From: JBOFHT01 sp051649785
GTDB taxonomy: Archaea > Methanobacteriota > Methanobacteria > Methanobacteriales > Methanobacteriaceae
NCBI GenBank assembly: GCA_051649785.1
Contig: JBOFHT010000030.1
Span: 1 to 14,421 of the forward strand
DNA: 14,421 bases
Direction of reading: 5' to 3'
The notes under the pieces were generated by a model that was not told the origin of the DNA, searched no databases, and worked only from the letters and a program-made list of their open reading frames with translations. The translations under genes and the position numbers were made by a program. Below, piece by piece: positions 1 to 7,069 of the stretch. The first letter of the stretch is position 1; the number at the start of each line of letters is the position of its first letter.

Positions 1-1
1 T

Positions 2-52
2 AAAATAATATCTGAAAGATTATTTAACCCTGGTGATGTTTATGGGTCTTAA
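2..52 (+). CDS. C-terminal end of an unidentified + strand gene (partial)
   Basis: One frame is open from the window edge for 16 codons and ends in TAA at 50-52. It reads KIISERLFNPGDVYGS, which has protein-like composition (charged start, NPGD turn, Tyr-Gly-Ser end) rather than the Asn/Ile/Leu repeats that random AT-rich DNA gives here. The other two + frames close almost at once. The gene's start lies outside the window and I do not recognise the family from 16 residues. It lies 78 bases before the PIN-ATPase gene on the same strand and could belong to the same transcription unit. A chance open stretch cannot be excluded at this length. Confidence 0.45.
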   Translation, partial: KIISERLFNPGDVYGS

Positions 53-74
53 AAGTAACTATTTAGATACTTAA

Positions 75-119
75 CTTAATAACTAGCTTAATAATTAATT
101 TAATATTTTAACTTAATAA
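75..119 (+). repeat. Three CTTAATAA copies in the leader of the PIN-ATPase gene
   Basis: CTTAATAA occurs at 75-82, 87-94 and 112-119. The outer two lie within a longer 12-base repeat, TTAACTTAATAA (71-82 and 108-119). The last copy abuts the AGGGG ribosome binding site (119-123) of the gene starting at 131. The copies may be regulatory or only low-complexity AT sequence. I see no clear TATA box here. Confidence 0.35.
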
Positions 120-130
120 GGGGAAAATTA

Positions 131-2224
131 ATGAAATATTTTTATGATGATGATTTAGATACTAATCTACGAATTGTTCCAGATACTAGTGTGATTATTG
201 ATGGTAAAATCACAAAAATAATTAAAGAAGAAGGTATCAAAGGGGCAGAAATTATAATTCACGAAGCTGTACTTTTCGAACTTGAAAATCAAGCTAATAA
301 CGGATTTAAGACTGGATTTAATGGTTTAAATGAACTTAAATCATTACAATCACTCACTGGCAAAGATGGAATTAATATAACTATTAAATTTGCTGGGCGT
401 AAACCTACTCGCCAAGAGATTTTTCATGCTAAAAGTGGGGATATTGACTCTCTTATTCGTGATTTAGCTTATGATGAAGATGCTAGGCTTATTACTAGTG
501 ATATTGTTCAAAAAGAGCTAGCTCAAGCTAAAGGTATTGATGTTTTATATATTAAAAGTGATGTTTTTGGAATAGATAATCTTGAATTTATGGACTATTT
601 TGATGATACCACAATGTCTATTCATTTAAAGGAAGATGTAGTACCCCAAGCTAAAAAAGGAGTTCCTGGAAATATGGAACTAGTTGATTTAGATTCAAAG
701 ACACTTACTAAACCTTATCTTCAAAAATTAGCTCGCCAAATTATTAAATTTTCTAAAGGGGATGACAAAACTTTTTTAGAAATTGATATGGAAGGATCTA
801 AAATTATCCAACTTCGTGAATATAGAATTTCAATAGCTGAAACTCCTTTTTCTGAAGCTATGGAAATTACTGTTGTTCGTCCTGTAGCTAATGTTGATTT
901 TGAAGATTATAATCTTTCTGATGAGCTTTTACACAGATTGAAGAATTCTGCCCAAGGAGTTCTTATTTCAGGTTCTCCTGGAGCAGGTAAAAGTACTTTT
1001 GCACAAGCTGTAGCTAATTATTTATCTACTGAGCTTAGATGTATTGTTAAAACTATGGAATCTCCTAGAGATTTACAGGTTAATAATGAAATTACTCAAT
1101 ATTCTCCTCTTGAAAAAGATATGCAAAACACGGCAGATGTTTTACTTCTTGTTCGTCCAGATTATACAATTTATGATGAAGTTAGAAAAACTCATGATTT
1201 TGAAACCTTTGCAGACATGCGTCTTGCAGGTGTAGGAATGATTGGTGTTGTCCATGCAACTAAACCAATTGATGCAATTCAGAGAATTGTCTCAAGAGTT
1301 GATTTAGGTGTTATTCCTTCTGTTGTAGACACTACGATCTTTATTGACGATGGTGAAATTAAAGCAGTTTATGATATTTCTTTTACTGTAAAAGTCCCAA
1401 CGGGTATGTTGGAAGCTGATTTATCCCGTCCAGTTGTTGAAATTAGTGACTTTGCTACTGGTGAGCTTAAACATGAAATTTACACCTATGGTGAACAAAC
1501 TATTGTTATGGATGTTGAAATAGCTAATGCTCCATCTAAATCAGCTAAAAACAAAAATAATGAAAAGAATTCTGTTCAAAAAATAGCTGAAAAAGAAATT
1601 CTTAGAATTGTTAAAAAGAAGGTTCCAAAGGCAAAAGTTAAAGTTGATTTAACATCTGATAACCGTGTAACAGTTTATGTTACTGAAAAATATATTCCTA
1701 AGATTATTGGTAGAAAAGGAAAACATATCGAAGAATTAGAAGAGAAAATAGGTATTAGTATTAATGTTGAGTCAATTGATGATTTTAAGGATAATAACTT
1801 TAATAGTAATCTAGATAATAATAATAACTATAATAACCATAATCATAGTCATAATGAGAATGAGAATTGGGATAATAATAAAAATAATAATCCTAGCCCT
1901 AATTCAAATTATAATGATTATAATGATTATACAGAGGATACTGATAATGAGGGATTTAACCATAATAAAGAAGAATCTCATATATCTTCACTTTCTTATG
2001 ATACTTTTGAAGTTCCTATTGAATTAACAAAACAACATCTTATTCTTGAATTTGGGGAAAGACATATCGGATCTTCTTTTGATATTTCTATTGAAGAAGA
2101 TTACCTCTTTACAGCTACAGTTGGTAAAAAAGCTACTGTTAATATTAAAAGAGATATGGAATTATCTGAGGATATTATTAATGCTAAAGAAAATAATTTA
2201 AGGGTTATAGCTAGTTTAAGATAG
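131..2224 (+). CDS. PIN domain - P-loop ATPase - KH domain protein (archaeal PINc/PilT-like ATPase)
   Basis: A 697-residue cytosolic protein, probably an RNA-binding ATPase with a nuclease-type domain; its cellular role is not established. The N-terminal PIN domain (about 14-150) begins VPDTSVIIDG and keeps the acidic metal-site pattern D18, E50, D106, D124. Next comes a PilT/VirB11-like ATPase with Walker A GSPGAGKST (281-289), a Walker B-like segment ending in D349-E350, and GVVHAT (372-377). A KH domain (about 501-548) carries the GRKG loop (527-530). An Asn/His-rich linker (554-615) leads to a C-terminal domain of about 80 residues. The start is supported by AGGGG at 119-123, seven bases upstream. 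The TIM-barrel gene follows after 33 bases, so co-transcription is likely. The architecture matches a conserved archaeal family; the long Asn tract is the odd part. Confidence 0.88.
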   Translation: MKYFYDDDLDTNLRIVPDTSVIIDGKITKIIKEEGIKGAEIIIHEAVLFELENQANNGFKTGFNGLNELKSLQSLTGKDGINITIKFAGRKPTRQEIFHAKSGDIDSLIRDLAYDEDARLITSDIVQKELAQAKGIDVLYIKSDVFGIDNLEFMDYFDDTTMSIHLKEDVVPQAKKGVPGNMELVDLDSKTLTKPYLQKLARQIIKFSKGDDKTFLEIDMEGSKIIQLREYRISIAETPFSEAMEITVVRPVANVDFEDYNLSDELLHRLKNSAQGVLISGSPGAGKSTFAQAVANYLSTELRCIVKTMESPRDLQVNNEITQYSPLEKDMQNTADVLLLVRPDYTIYDEVRKTHDFETFADMRLAGVGMIGVVHATKPIDAIQRIVSRVDLGVIPSVVDTTIFIDDGEIKAVYDISFTVKVPTGMLEADLSRPVVEISDFATGELKHEIYTYGEQTIVMDVEIANAPSKSAKNKNNEKNSVQKIAEKEILRIVKKKVPKAKVKVDLTSDNRVTVYVTEKYIPKIIGRKGKHIEELEEKIGISINVESIDDFKDNNFNSNLDNNNNYNNHNHSHNENENWDNNKNNNPSPNSNYNDYNDYTEDTDNEGFNHNKEESHISSLSYDTFEVPIELTKQHLILEFGERHIGSSFDISIEEDYLFTATVGKKATVNIKRDMELSEDIINAKENNLRVIASLR
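1790..1975 (+). repeat. Asn/His/Asp-rich low-complexity coding tract
   Basis: Residues 554-615 of the PIN-ATPase-KH protein are dominated by Asn with scattered Asp, Glu, His and Tyr. The DNA consists of runs of AAT and similar triplets. It separates the KH domain from the last domain, so it is probably a disordered linker. Such tracts can change length by replication slippage, and this one should vary between strains. Confidence 0.75.
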
Positions 2225-2257
2225 TTAAATTAATTTTTAGGTAATGAGTCTAATAAT

Positions 2258-3088
2258 ATGACTAATAATAGAATTAAAAACAGAGTTAAAAATAGAATAA
2301 ACTTAGCTGTTTCTACCTTAGCTATTCACAATAACTCAATTATGAATGGGGGCAATTATTCCTCTTTTTATGATGATTTAGGCTTTTTAAATGACCTTGG
2401 AATTGATTATATTGAGATTTTACACGAATATCCTAATGATAATATTGGTAATGAATTACTTGAATTAATTAATACCTACTCATTTAAATATGTAGTTCAT
2501 AGCCCTATATCTGATGTAAATATTGCTTCAAGAAATTTAGCTATTAGAACTGCAGCTGTTAATGAAATTAAAAAGTCTATTGACTTAGCTAATATCCTTG
2601 ATAGTAATATTGTTGTTGTTCATCCTGGAACCATCCCATTTATTGCTAGATTTGATGTTGAAAACTTAATTAATAATACTAAAAACTCTTTAATGTCATG
2701 TTCTAGCTATGCTAAAGATTTGGGTGTAATAATTGCTGTTGAAAATATGCCTAATATGGACATGTTTTTATATAAAGATATTTTTGAACTTAATAATTTT
2801 ATAAATGAATTCAATGACTCTAGTATTGCTATGACTATGGATATTGCTCATGCTAATAGTTCAGGATTTAGTATTAATGATTGTTACTTTGATTCAGTTA
2901 AACACATTCACCTTTCAGATAATAATGGAATAGTTGATAGCCATGACTCTTTAGGAAAGGGTAACATAGATTTTAAATCTGCTATTGATTTATTTAAAAA
3001 TAAAAGGTATAATGGTATTTATACTCTTGAATTAAATAATAAAGAGGATATATTAAAAAGTATAGATTATTTAAATGAAATTTTATGA
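2258..3088 (+). CDS. Sugar phosphate isomerase/epimerase-like TIM-barrel protein (AP endonuclease family 2 fold)
   Basis: A 276-residue predicted cytosolic metal-dependent (beta/alpha)8 enzyme. The metal-site motifs come in family order: HSPIS (H81), VVHPG (H122), VENMP (E162), MDIAHAN (D195, H198), HIHLSD (H218), DSH (D227, H229) followed by SLGKGNIDF, and LEL (E258). These nine positions parallel the zinc ligands of endonuclease IV. However, the endonuclease IV signature around DTCHA is replaced by DIAHAN, which is more usual in the sugar isomerase/epimerase branch, so the substrate is open. AGGTAATGA at 2239-2247 supports the ATG at 2258, and no other Met occurs before residue 29. The gene follows the PIN-ATPase after 33 bases. 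DNA repair (AP endonuclease) is the main alternative role. Confidence 0.8.
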   Translation: MTNNRIKNRVKNRINLAVSTLAIHNNSIMNGGNYSSFYDDLGFLNDLGIDYIEILHEYPNDNIGNELLELINTYSFKYVVHSPISDVNIASRNLAIRTAAVNEIKKSIDLANILDSNIVVVHPGTIPFIARFDVENLINNTKNSLMSCSSYAKDLGVIIAVENMPNMDMFLYKDIFELNNFINEFNDSSIAMTMDIAHANSSGFSINDCYFDSVKHIHLSDNNGIVDSHDSLGKGNIDFKSAIDLFKNKRYNGIYTLELNNKEDILKSIDYLNEIL

Positions 3089-3131
3089 TTTTATAAATTT
3101 AAGAATTAAATAATATAATATTTAATAATTA

Positions 3132-3140
3132 ATATATTTA
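3132..3140 (+). promoter_or_regulatory. Candidate TATA box for the aryl-CoA ligase gene
   Basis: ATATATTTA lies in the 99-base gap before the ligase gene. At the usual archaeal spacing of about 25 bases, transcription would start near 3160-3165 and leave a short leader with GAAGGT (3176-3181). The gap is so AT-rich that other placements are possible. Confidence 0.35.
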
Positions 3141-3187
3141 ATAAATTAAGTAACTCTCATGAATTTAAATTTATTGAAGGTACTAAA

Positions 3188-4492
3188 ATGATTTGGAATA
3201 AAGAAATCGAATGTATGTCTAGGGATGACCTTGAAGAATTACAATTAAAGCGTTTACAAGAAACTGTAAATTATGCTTATAATAAAATACCTTATTACCA
3301 TAAAAAGTATAGTGATATAGGGGTTTTTCCCGAAGATATTGAATGTCTTAAAGATATTGAAAAGCTGCCATTTACTACTAAAGACGATTTACGTGAAACT
3401 TATCCTTTTGGAATGTTTGCTGTTAGTAGAAAGGAAATTGTGGAAGTTCATAGTTCCTCTGGAACAACTGGAAAACCTGTCGTATCAGGATACACTCAAA
3501 AAGACCTTGAATTTTGGGGTGAAATAATGGCAAGAGGCCTTACTATGATGGGTATTGATGATGAAGATATTATTCAAAATACCCATGGTTATGGCCTTTT
3601 CACAGGTGGTTTTGGTATACATTATGGTGCTCAAAAAATAGGAGCTACTATTATCCCAATATCAACAGGACAAACACGTCGTCAGATTGAGATAATGAAA
3701 GATTTTGGAACTAGTGTTTTAGTTGTAACTCCTTCTTATGGTATGTATTTATCTGAAGTAGCTAAAGAAGAAAATATTGATAAAAAACACTTTAATATAA
3801 AAGCTGTTGGGTTTGGTGCTGAAAGTTGGTCTGAAGAGTTAAGAAAAGGGTTGGAAGAACGTTATAATGCACCTGCTTTTAATATTTATGGCCTTACTGA
3901 AATTATGGGCCCTGGTGTAGCTGTAGAATGTAGAAAACAAAATGGCCTACATATATCTGAAGATTTTTTTTATCCAGAGATTATTAATCCAAATACTTTA
4001 AACACTGAATGTAGTGGTGAAAAAGGAGAATTAGTTTTAACAAATATTATGCGTGAAGGTATGCCCATCATAAGATTTAGAACAAAAGATATTACTTCTC
4101 TTAGCTACAGTGTATGTGCTTGTGGTAGAACTACTGTTAGGATGAGCCGTATTACTGGTAGGACTGATGACATGATTAAAGTTAAAGGAGTAGCTATTTT
4201 CCCTTCACAAATTGAAAAAGCACTGCTTAAAGCAAGTCAAATTGAACCTCACTACCAAATTATTGTTACACGCCCAGAAATTTTAGATGAAATTGAAGTT
4301 AAGGTTGAAGCTTCTCAAAACCTTTTCTTTGATGGTGTTAAAGAAATGGTTAATATTAAAAAGAAAATTGAAAGCTATATTGAAAATGAAATTGGTATTA
4401 GGGTCAAAGTTACTCTTGTTGAACCTAAAAGTTTACCTCGGAGTGAAGGAAAAGCTCAGAGAGTCATTGATAAACGGAACTTGTTTAAATAG
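3188..4492 (+). CDS. paaK: Phenylacetate-CoA ligase family aryl-acid:CoA ligase
   Basis: A 434-residue AMP-forming adenylating enzyme that makes an aryl-CoA (phenylacetyl- or indoleacetyl-CoA type) from acid, ATP and CoA. Visible motifs are the phosphate-binding loop SSSGTTGKP (89-97), YGLTE (234-238), the hinge region GRTDDMIKVKG (324-334) and a C-terminal LPRSEGKAQR with the candidate catalytic Lys. N-terminal residues 17-45 resemble the usual PaaK start (LKRLQETVNYAYNKIPYYHKKY). Full length is normal for the family. GAAGGT at 3176-3181 supports the start. In methanogens such ligases are linked to salvage of aryl acids for aromatic amino acids through indolepyruvate-type oxidoreductases. 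The ACT gene and aroE downstream agree with this, but the exact substrate is inferred. Confidence 0.87.
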   Translation: MIWNKEIECMSRDDLEELQLKRLQETVNYAYNKIPYYHKKYSDIGVFPEDIECLKDIEKLPFTTKDDLRETYPFGMFAVSRKEIVEVHSSSGTTGKPVVSGYTQKDLEFWGEIMARGLTMMGIDDEDIIQNTHGYGLFTGGFGIHYGAQKIGATIIPISTGQTRRQIEIMKDFGTSVLVVTPSYGMYLSEVAKEENIDKKHFNIKAVGFGAESWSEELRKGLEERYNAPAFNIYGLTEIMGPGVAVECRKQNGLHISEDFFYPEIINPNTLNTECSGEKGELVLTNIMREGMPIIRFRTKDITSLSYSVCACGRTTVRMSRITGRTDDMIKVKGVAIFPSQIEKALLKASQIEPHYQIIVTRPEILDEIEVKVEASQNLFFDGVKEMVNIKKKIESYIENEIGIRVKVTLVEPKSLPRSEGKAQRVIDKRNLFK

Positions 4493-4510
4493 AGTTATTT
4501 CTAATTAAAT

Positions 4511-4540
4511 CATGCTAATATTTCAGTATTAATGTTTTTA
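4511..4540 (+). terminator. Weak hairpin with T tract after the ligase gene
   Basis: CAT(gc)TAATA pairs with TATTAATG around the loop TTTCAG and is followed by TTTTTA (4535-4540). It lies 18 bases past the ligase stop and could end part of the transcription. The 3' arm contains the ATG at 4532 that a longest-ORF call would use as the start of the next gene, which speaks against that start. The stem is short and AT-rich. Confidence 0.3.
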
Positions 4541-4563
4541 TCTGATTTAATTAAGCTATTTAA

Positions 4564-4617
4564 TTTAATAAATTTAATAAGTTTAAAGAATTTAAGGAAT
4601 TTAGGGAACTTAGGGGT
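4564..4617 (+). repeat. Six drifting 9-base repeats before the ACT gene
   Basis: Successive 9-mers are TTTAATAAA, TTTAATAAG, TTTAAAGAA, TTTAAGGAA, TTTAGGGAA and CTTAGGGGT. Each differs from the one before by one to three changes, moving from A-rich to G-rich. The last unit supplies the AGGGG ribosome binding site (4612-4616) for the ATG at 4622. Confidence 0.7.
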
Positions 4618-4621
4618 TATT

Positions 4622-5056
4622 ATGTTAGAAATTGAGCAATTGTCAATATTTTTAGAAAATAAGAAAGGAAGGATGTATAAATCATTAGATACATTAGCTA
4701 AGGCAAATATTAATATACGTGCACTTTCAATAGCTGATACTTCTGATTTTGGGATATTACGTTTAATTGTAACTAATCCCAAAAAAGCTAAAAAAGCTTT
4801 AGAAAATGAGAACTTTATTGTTAAAATTATAAATGTTATAGGTGTTGAATTATCAGATAGTCCTGGTGGGCTTTCTACTGTTTTAAAAGCATTAAATGAT
4901 GATGATATTAATTTAGAATATCTTTATGCTTTCACCCATGAAAAAACAGAAAAAGCTATTCTTATTCTTCACTCAGATGATTTGGATACATTAATTAAAT
5001 GTTTAAATAATAATAATTTTAAAATTGTTGAAGCTTCAGATGTGTATAGTATGTAA
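4622..5056 (+). CDS. Tandem ACT-domain amino-acid-binding protein
   Basis: A 144-residue protein made of two ACT-type units (about 1-68 and 69-144) and no enzyme domain. Each unit has the ACT beginning with a Gly-containing turn and a helix: KGRMYKSLDTLAKANINIRA in the first, and SPGGLSTVLKALNDDDINLE in the second. ACT domains bind small ligands, usually amino acids, so this is probably an aromatic amino acid sensor or a regulatory partner of the neighbouring ligase. I chose ATG 4622, with AGGGG five bases upstream. An ATG at 4532 would add 30 Leu/Asn-rich residues encoded by the 9-base repeat and sits in a hairpin arm. ACT genes beside aryl-CoA ligase genes are a known archaeal arrangement. 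The bound ligand is inferred. Confidence 0.83.
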   Translation: MLEIEQLSIFLENKKGRMYKSLDTLAKANINIRALSIADTSDFGILRLIVTNPKKAKKALENENFIVKIINVIGVELSDSPGGLSTVLKALNDDDINLEYLYAFTHEKTEKAILILHSDDLDTLIKCLNNNNFKIVEASDVYSM

Positions 5057-5063
5057 TTTAATT

Positions 5064-5085
5064 CATGATTTCTTTTTAAATCATG
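5064..5085. repeat. Perfect 8-bp dyad between the ACT gene and aroE
   Basis: CATGATTT (5064-5071) and AAATCATG (5078-5085) are exact inverse complements around CTTTTT. Three more pairs form outside a T/T mismatch. No long T tract follows, so an operator or an RNA hairpin in the aroE leader fits better than a terminator. The 3' half TTAAATCATG also occurs at 4505-4514, ahead of the ACT gene. Confidence 0.55.
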
Positions 5086-5121
5086 TATTTAAAACTCTAT
5101 TTATAGAATTAAGGTTTTTTT

Positions 5122-6030
5122 ATGATTAATTGTAGTAAAAAAGTTCTAGGTTTAATTGGTAACCCTGTGGAACATAGTATTTCCCATATAATGCATAATG
5201 CTGCATTTGAATACTTGGGATTGGATAATATTTATACATTATTCCATGTAAGTAGAAATGATTTAGCTAGTGTCATTTCAGGAGCTAAAGGACTAGGTTT
5301 TCTTGGGTTTAATGTAACAATTCCTTATAAAACTGATATTATTAACTACCTTGATGATTTAGACAACTTAGCTAAAGTTATAGGTGCTGTTAATACTATT
5401 AAGTTTGATAATAGTGAGAATGGAGGAATTATATCCAAAGGATTTAATACAGATGGAATTGGTGATTTAAGAGCTATTAATGAAATAAGTTCTGTTAAAG
5501 GTAAAAAAATTCTTATTTTAGGTGCAGGTGGAGCTTCACGTGCTGTTGCGTTTCAACTAGCTATTTCTGGAGCTGAAACTATATCCATATTAAATAGAAC
5601 TGAAAAAAATGCAAATGATCTTGTAAATGATATTAAAATAGGATTAAATAATTCTAATTTTAAATCTGTTGAATTTAATGGTTCTATTGCTAATTTCTAT
5701 TCTGGTAACTTAGATAATATTAAAAATGAGATTAAAGATACTGATATTTTAATAAATACTAGTTCTGTTGGAATGTATCCAAATGTAAATCAAAAACCTT
5801 TAGTTACAAATGACTTAATGCACTGTGATTTGATTGTCCATGATTTAATTTATAATCCCCTTGAAACTACTCTTCTTAAAGAAGCTAATATTGCAGGGGC
5901 TACTACTATTTCAGGGTTAAAAATGCTTCTATACCAAGGTGTTGAATCTTTTAAAATTTGGACAGACATTAATCCTCCAGTTAAAGTTATGGAAGGTGCT
6001 ATTCTAGATGCAATAGCTGATTTTAAATAA
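5122..6030 (+). CDS. aroE: Shikimate dehydrogenase
   Basis: Reduces 3-dehydroshikimate to shikimate with NADPH in the cytosol, in the chorismate pathway to Phe, Tyr and Trp. The 302-residue protein has every family landmark: GNPVEHSISH with the substrate-binding Ser pair S19/S21, NVTIPYK with catalytic K70, GAVNTI (N91), NTDG (N109, catalytic D111), the Rossmann loop GAGGASR (134-140), NRT (158-160) for the NADP 2'-phosphate, NTSSVGM (212-218), YNPLETTLL and SGLKMLLYQG. AAGGT at 5111-5115 supports the ATG. It follows the ACT gene after 65 bases containing a dyad that may regulate it. No truncation or missing residue is seen. Assignment is firm; only the regulation is inferred. Confidence 0.96.
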   Translation: MINCSKKVLGLIGNPVEHSISHIMHNAAFEYLGLDNIYTLFHVSRNDLASVISGAKGLGFLGFNVTIPYKTDIINYLDDLDNLAKVIGAVNTIKFDNSENGGIISKGFNTDGIGDLRAINEISSVKGKKILILGAGGASRAVAFQLAISGAETISILNRTEKNANDLVNDIKIGLNNSNFKSVEFNGSIANFYSGNLDNIKNEIKDTDILINTSSVGMYPNVNQKPLVTNDLMHCDLIVHDLIYNPLETTLLKEANIAGATTISGLKMLLYQGVESFKIWTDINPPVKVMEGAILDAIADFK

Positions 6031-6032
6031 AA

Positions 6033-6193
6033 CCAAAATCATAACTAAAATCTAAGTAAAATAATATTAAAACTAATTAAAAGAACATTAAAATCACTAT
6101 TAGAGTAAAAGTAAAGCCAAAATCATAACTAAAATCTAAGTAAAATAATATTAAAACTAATTAAAAGAACATTAAAATCACTATTAGAGTAAA
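6033..6193 (+). repeat. Perfect 84-bp-period tandem duplication, two copies
   Basis: Bases 6033-6109 and 6117-6193 are identical over 77 positions, separated by AAGTAAAG-like filler, giving a period of 84. Copy 1 starts two bases after the aroE stop. Copy 2 ends four bases before the ATG of the 285-residue gene. The unit is A-rich and C/G-poor, with no clear promoter or open frame. The perfect identity suggests a recent duplication. It fills the whole 167-base gap. Confidence 0.9.
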
Positions 6194-6197
6194 GATT

Positions 6198-7055
6198 ATG
6201 GGCACAAATAATATTAAATACTCAAAAAAAGAAGTTTTAAAACTTTTAAGCCAGCTTGGCATTGATACAAGGTTTATTAGCTACTGCTATAATATTATTT
6301 TTATTAACAACCTTAGATTTTCTAAATTTTCTAAAACTAAAGAAAAAGTTTTTAAGAAATATTTTCCAGAAATAACTGTAATTAGATCCAAAATCTTTCA
6401 AAAAATATGTGTAAGGTCTTCTAAAGTTTTAAGTAATATTTTAACTCCTAAAGAGAAAGTTTTAACACTTAAATGTCATGATGTTAATGACTTTATTTTA
6501 TCTATTATTCTTGAACCTTACACTCGTAAATATGGGATTGAAATAATCAATTCTAATTATACGGCTTTAAATTTAATGAATTCAAATCTAGAAATTACTA
6601 ATAATAGTAACAATAGTAATACTAATTATAATAGTGATACTAATAATATTGTTGAATTTGATTCTATTGCTATTCATAATACTCTTAATAATGAATCAAT
6701 GGATATAATAACTGATATATTTAATGGAAATATTTTTAATTCAAATAATTCAATTTTGGTTAATGGTAAGTATATTAAAACATTTAAACCTTTAGCTATG
6801 GTTCCAGATAAGTGGATTAATTCCTTTTTCAATTCATCAAAACTAGGCAAAAATGATTTCAATACTTTAAACAACATTTCAAGCAATATTTCAATTATTA
6901 GCAATGATAAGGATATTACTAATAAGTATAATAATGATTATGATAATTCTCAATTAGAATTTGAGTTCATGGACTTTGCAGAGTCAATTGTTCCTAATTT
7001 TAAAGAGAATATTATAAAATCTAGTGAATATATTATAAAAAATAATATTATTTAA
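6198..7055 (+). CDS. Unrecognised Asn-rich protein
   Basis: A 285-residue predicted cytosolic protein of unknown family. It has a basic N-terminal part (1-80), a segment that reads like a beta strand, helix and beta strand (about 84-118, KEKVLTLKC to KYGIEII), an Asn/Ser insertion (134-150), and a more ordered C-terminal part with FKPLAMVPDKWINSFF (196-211) and FMDFAESIVPNFKENI (257-272). Six Cys/His residues are scattered with no zinc-finger spacing. No signal peptide or membrane segment is visible. ATG 6198 is the only start before an upstream stop, but no ribosome binding site is clear; the second 84-bp repeat copy ends just before it. It converges with rfcL across 14 bases. The regular amino acid mix outside the Asn tract supports a real gene. 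Confidence 0.72.
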   Translation: MGTNNIKYSKKEVLKLLSQLGIDTRFISYCYNIIFINNLRFSKFSKTKEKVFKKYFPEITVIRSKIFQKICVRSSKVLSNILTPKEKVLTLKCHDVNDFILSIILEPYTRKYGIEIINSNYTALNLMNSNLEITNNSNNSNTNYNSDTNNIVEFDSIAIHNTLNNESMDIITDIFNGNIFNSNNSILVNGKYIKTFKPLAMVPDKWINSFFNSSKLGKNDFNTLNNISSNISIISNDKDITNKYNNDYDNSQLEFEFMDFAESIVPNFKENIIKSSEYIIKNNII

Positions 7056-7069
7056 TTCATAAGTTTACA

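Noticed and set aside
2258..3088. True endonuclease IV (AP endonuclease) for the TIM-barrel protein
   Set aside because: The nine metal-site positions fit, but the endonuclease IV signature around DTCHA is replaced by DIAHAN and flanking motifs follow the sugar isomerase branch. Kept as an alternative only.
4532..4621. Upstream ATG 4532 as the start of the ACT protein
   Set aside because: The ATG lies in a hairpin arm and the extension is encoded by the 9-base repeat. The ACT fold begins at the second Met, which has AGGGG before it.
4510..4782. Minus-strand frame opposite the ACT gene
   Set aside because: It overlaps the well-supported ACT gene, has no ribosome binding site, and reads as antisense low-complexity sequence across the 9-base repeats.
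6450..6550. Possible PP-loop ATPase relation of the 285-residue protein (KEKVLTLKC to KYGIEII)
   Set aside because: The SGGxDS signature is absent, and the likeness is only a strand-helix-strand pattern. No function was assigned.
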